A DNA stretch of 64,000 bases from Pholiota molesta (lineage: Eukaryota > Basidiomycota > Agaricomycetes > Agaricales > Strophariaceae): the NCBI GenBank assembly GCA_014925825.1, contig JACGCK010000126.1, forward strand, positions 62,001-126,000, written 5' to 3'. The notes beneath the pieces were generated by a model that ran no database searches, was not told the origin of the DNA, and was given only the letters and a program-made list of their open reading frames with translations. Position numbers and translations under genes: made by a program. Positions 62,414 through 64,000 of this stretch are shown here, one piece after another; the first letter of the stretch is position 1; every line of letters begins with the position of its first letter.

Positions 62414-63755
62414 ATGTCCGATAACTCTACTGCGCTACCCGTCCCAGATGCAGAGGCGGCGTATCAGGCTTCAATTTCTCTATATATCACGGTAGCATCA
62501 CTGGCGGTAAGTATGAGCGTTTATACACTGGCAGAGAACTCGTTATTCATCTACAGACCGTGTTTAGCTCATAATATGGGACGTTTTGGACAACATAACA
62601 AATGAGTATATTGTCATATTCAGGTCGTCTTTTACTGTGAGTACGATTGCATATCTGGGATCTCGGTACGTTGTTTTTATTGCTATCACTTTCGCTCACT
62701 GTAAATGCTTATAACCCGCTAGTATTGGGACATTGGGATACCTAATATCGTCCACCATCTTCGAAAGTCAGCCCAATCATTCCAATATAGGTCACAAAAA
62801 AAGCTGACTGAACGCTCCTTCTTAGCTGCGCCAACTGGACACTGTGCTGCATTCGAGAAAATTACGGATGCATGGTATCCTGTCGCTCTTGGTTTCAGCG
62901 CTCTGTTGTTCTTCTTACGTCTGCGCGCCATCTACAATCGAAATCGCGTGGTCGTCGCATGCTTTTTTGTGTTATGGCTCGGACTCCTGGCCTGTACGAT
63001 GTTCATCCCCATTGGCGTTATTGGGGATAATGTACCGGGTACGAACATGTGCGAAGATGCAGCTGTCCCTATCACCGCATTTGCCGCGGTCACTGCTCCG
63101 CTCGTCCACGATACTTTGGTGTTCATCGCCATCTCGTGGCGGTTGGCTCAAAATGCACATATTCAAATGAACGTCAAAGATGGATTCAAAGTCGCCTTAT
63201 TTGGCGAAAATCTCCCCAGCTTTACCAAGGGACTTTTATTAGACGGCCAACGCTATTATCTGTGAGTGACTTAGAATTCCTTGTCTCCATGTCCATATTG
63301 AGGCTGACTGGGGTTTTTCAAGGGTAACGCTGGTCTCCAGCTTGGTGACCGTGATCATGACTTTCGATACTAGCGTGCCCCCGCCTCTACGGACCATGTG
63401 CGCCAACCTCAATGTCGTCCTCGTCAATATCATGGCCTGCCGCGTCTACAGGCGGACAAGAGCGGGGCTATTCAGGGAAACCGAAATCTCTACGGCTCAT
63501 ATAACTGCGTCTAGCAAAATCCGCACACCGGTCATTTCGGTGCACACGAATAGAACAAGGACGATGGATGATCCTTATCGAGTAGACATTGAACTGGCGG
63601 ACCGCAAGAATACGAACACCAATGGTGATGGGTCTGTCCGCACGAAAACGTTGATCGCCAGTGTCCGCCCTGCCTCAGACGTTGATATCGAGTCGAAGGC
63701 CGGGTTGGAGGCTGAAACCAAGGAGTATCCAAGATCGTTTGGGGATTCTGAGTGA
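62414..63755 (+). CDS. DUF6533 multi-span membrane protein
   Basis: Five exons, 62414-62506, 62568-62665, 62723-62766, 62826-63261 and 63323-63755, 1104 nt, 367 residues, clean frame. The N-terminal DUF6533 part reads ASISLYITVASLA, then IIWDVLDNITNEYIVIFRSS and STIAYLGSR, which aligns to the WD..L...EY..IW motif of the family. Further spans are YPVALGFSALLFFLRLRAIY with NRNRVVVACFF, LWLGLLACTMFIPIGVIG and AVTAPLVHDTLVFIAISWRL, and a last VTLVSSLVTVIMTF. The C-terminus is a long polar cytosolic tail with Arg, Thr and Asp. Seven or so spans make it look like a GPCR-like protein, but function is unknown. Exon 3 is only 44 nt. Confidence 0.87.
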
Positions 63756-64000
63756 TAGTCGCAAAAATTACATGCATTTATGTTGTATCTCATATGTAAT
63801 CTCAGTGTTGTACAGAATGGACGAAACCTAGTTGTATCTATTTCTGAATCTCGGTAGTTCCCAAACTAGATGATAATCGCCTAATAAGCTGAAATGTGTT
63901 ATACAGTTGCGACGCGTTTATACCTATTACCGAAAGGTCTTAAAGAGTTTCCTGGGGATGTACGACGAGCTTCAACCTCGATACTTGGTCGGATTGCATT
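63756..64000. other. 3' region after the DUF6533 gene
   Basis: Short end piece of the window, 3' untranslated sequence and beyond; no gene seen. Confidence 0.4.

Overview
The window looks like a piece of a mushroom-forming basidiomycete (Agaricomycetes) chromosome. Genes are broken by many short introns (about 45-80 nt, GT-AG with a few GC-AG), both strands are used, there are no operons, and several families are typical of Agaricomycetes: DUF6534 and DUF6533 membrane proteins, a DUF1996 secreted protein, a FunK1-style kinase, and the multi-span membrane protein at 15.9-17.8 kb. I rebuilt exons by eye from splice signals, reading frame and family knowledge; no search was run.

Layout. 1-1.3 kb: 3' end of a DUF1996 secreted protein (+). 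2.3-4.0 kb: RING-type protein (-). 4.5-8.5 kb: tandem DUF6534 membrane proteins (-), one intact with 12 exons and one decayed. 9.4-9.9 kb: mitochondrial co-chaperonin HSP10 (+). 10.7-13.2 kb: DHA2-like MFS transporter with several single-base frame breaks (+). 13.5-14.6 kb: SAM methyltransferase (+). 15.9-17.8 kb: 505-aa membrane protein (+). 18.3-20.7 kb: Ser/Pro-rich tail and decayed membrane protein (-). 22.4-23.7 kb: F-box protein (+). 25.1-25.9 kb: Ypt35-like PX protein (+). 27.3-33.1 kb: two tandem secreted type-B carboxylesterases (+). 33.3-36.0 kb: 853-aa protein of unknown function (-). 37.1-38.0 kb: EBP/EXPERA-like membrane protein (+). 38.4-42.3 kb: M1 aminopeptidase whose catalytic residues are all replaced (-). 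43.0-47.7 kb: WDR24/Rtc1-like GATOR2/SEACAT subunit (+). 47.9-50.2 kb: S10 serine carboxypeptidase with a hydrophobic tail (-). 51.6-53.6 kb: coiled-coil hypothetical protein (-). 54.3-55.8 kb: FunK1-like kinase (+). 56.3-59.3 kb: tail-anchored coiled-coil protein (+). 62.4-63.8 kb: DUF6533 membrane protein (+).

The genes do not form one pathway. Themes are secreted hydrolysis (esterases, carboxypeptidase, DUF1996), many membrane proteins without known function, and some housekeeping genes (HSP10, Rtc1, PX protein). Two local tandem duplications (DUF6534 and carboxylesterases) each have one copy in good frame and one with damage.

The strongest unusual signals are the M1 aminopeptidase with its active site replaced in frame, the microexon-rich DUF6534 pair (a 14-nt exon conserved in both copies, plus a GC-AG intron), the esterase pair with a GYSAG nucleophile elbow in one copy and GESAG in the other, and single-base deletions scattered through otherwise well-conserved exons, which may be consensus errors or real decay. 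I found no convincing tRNA, rRNA, CRISPR array or intact transposon.
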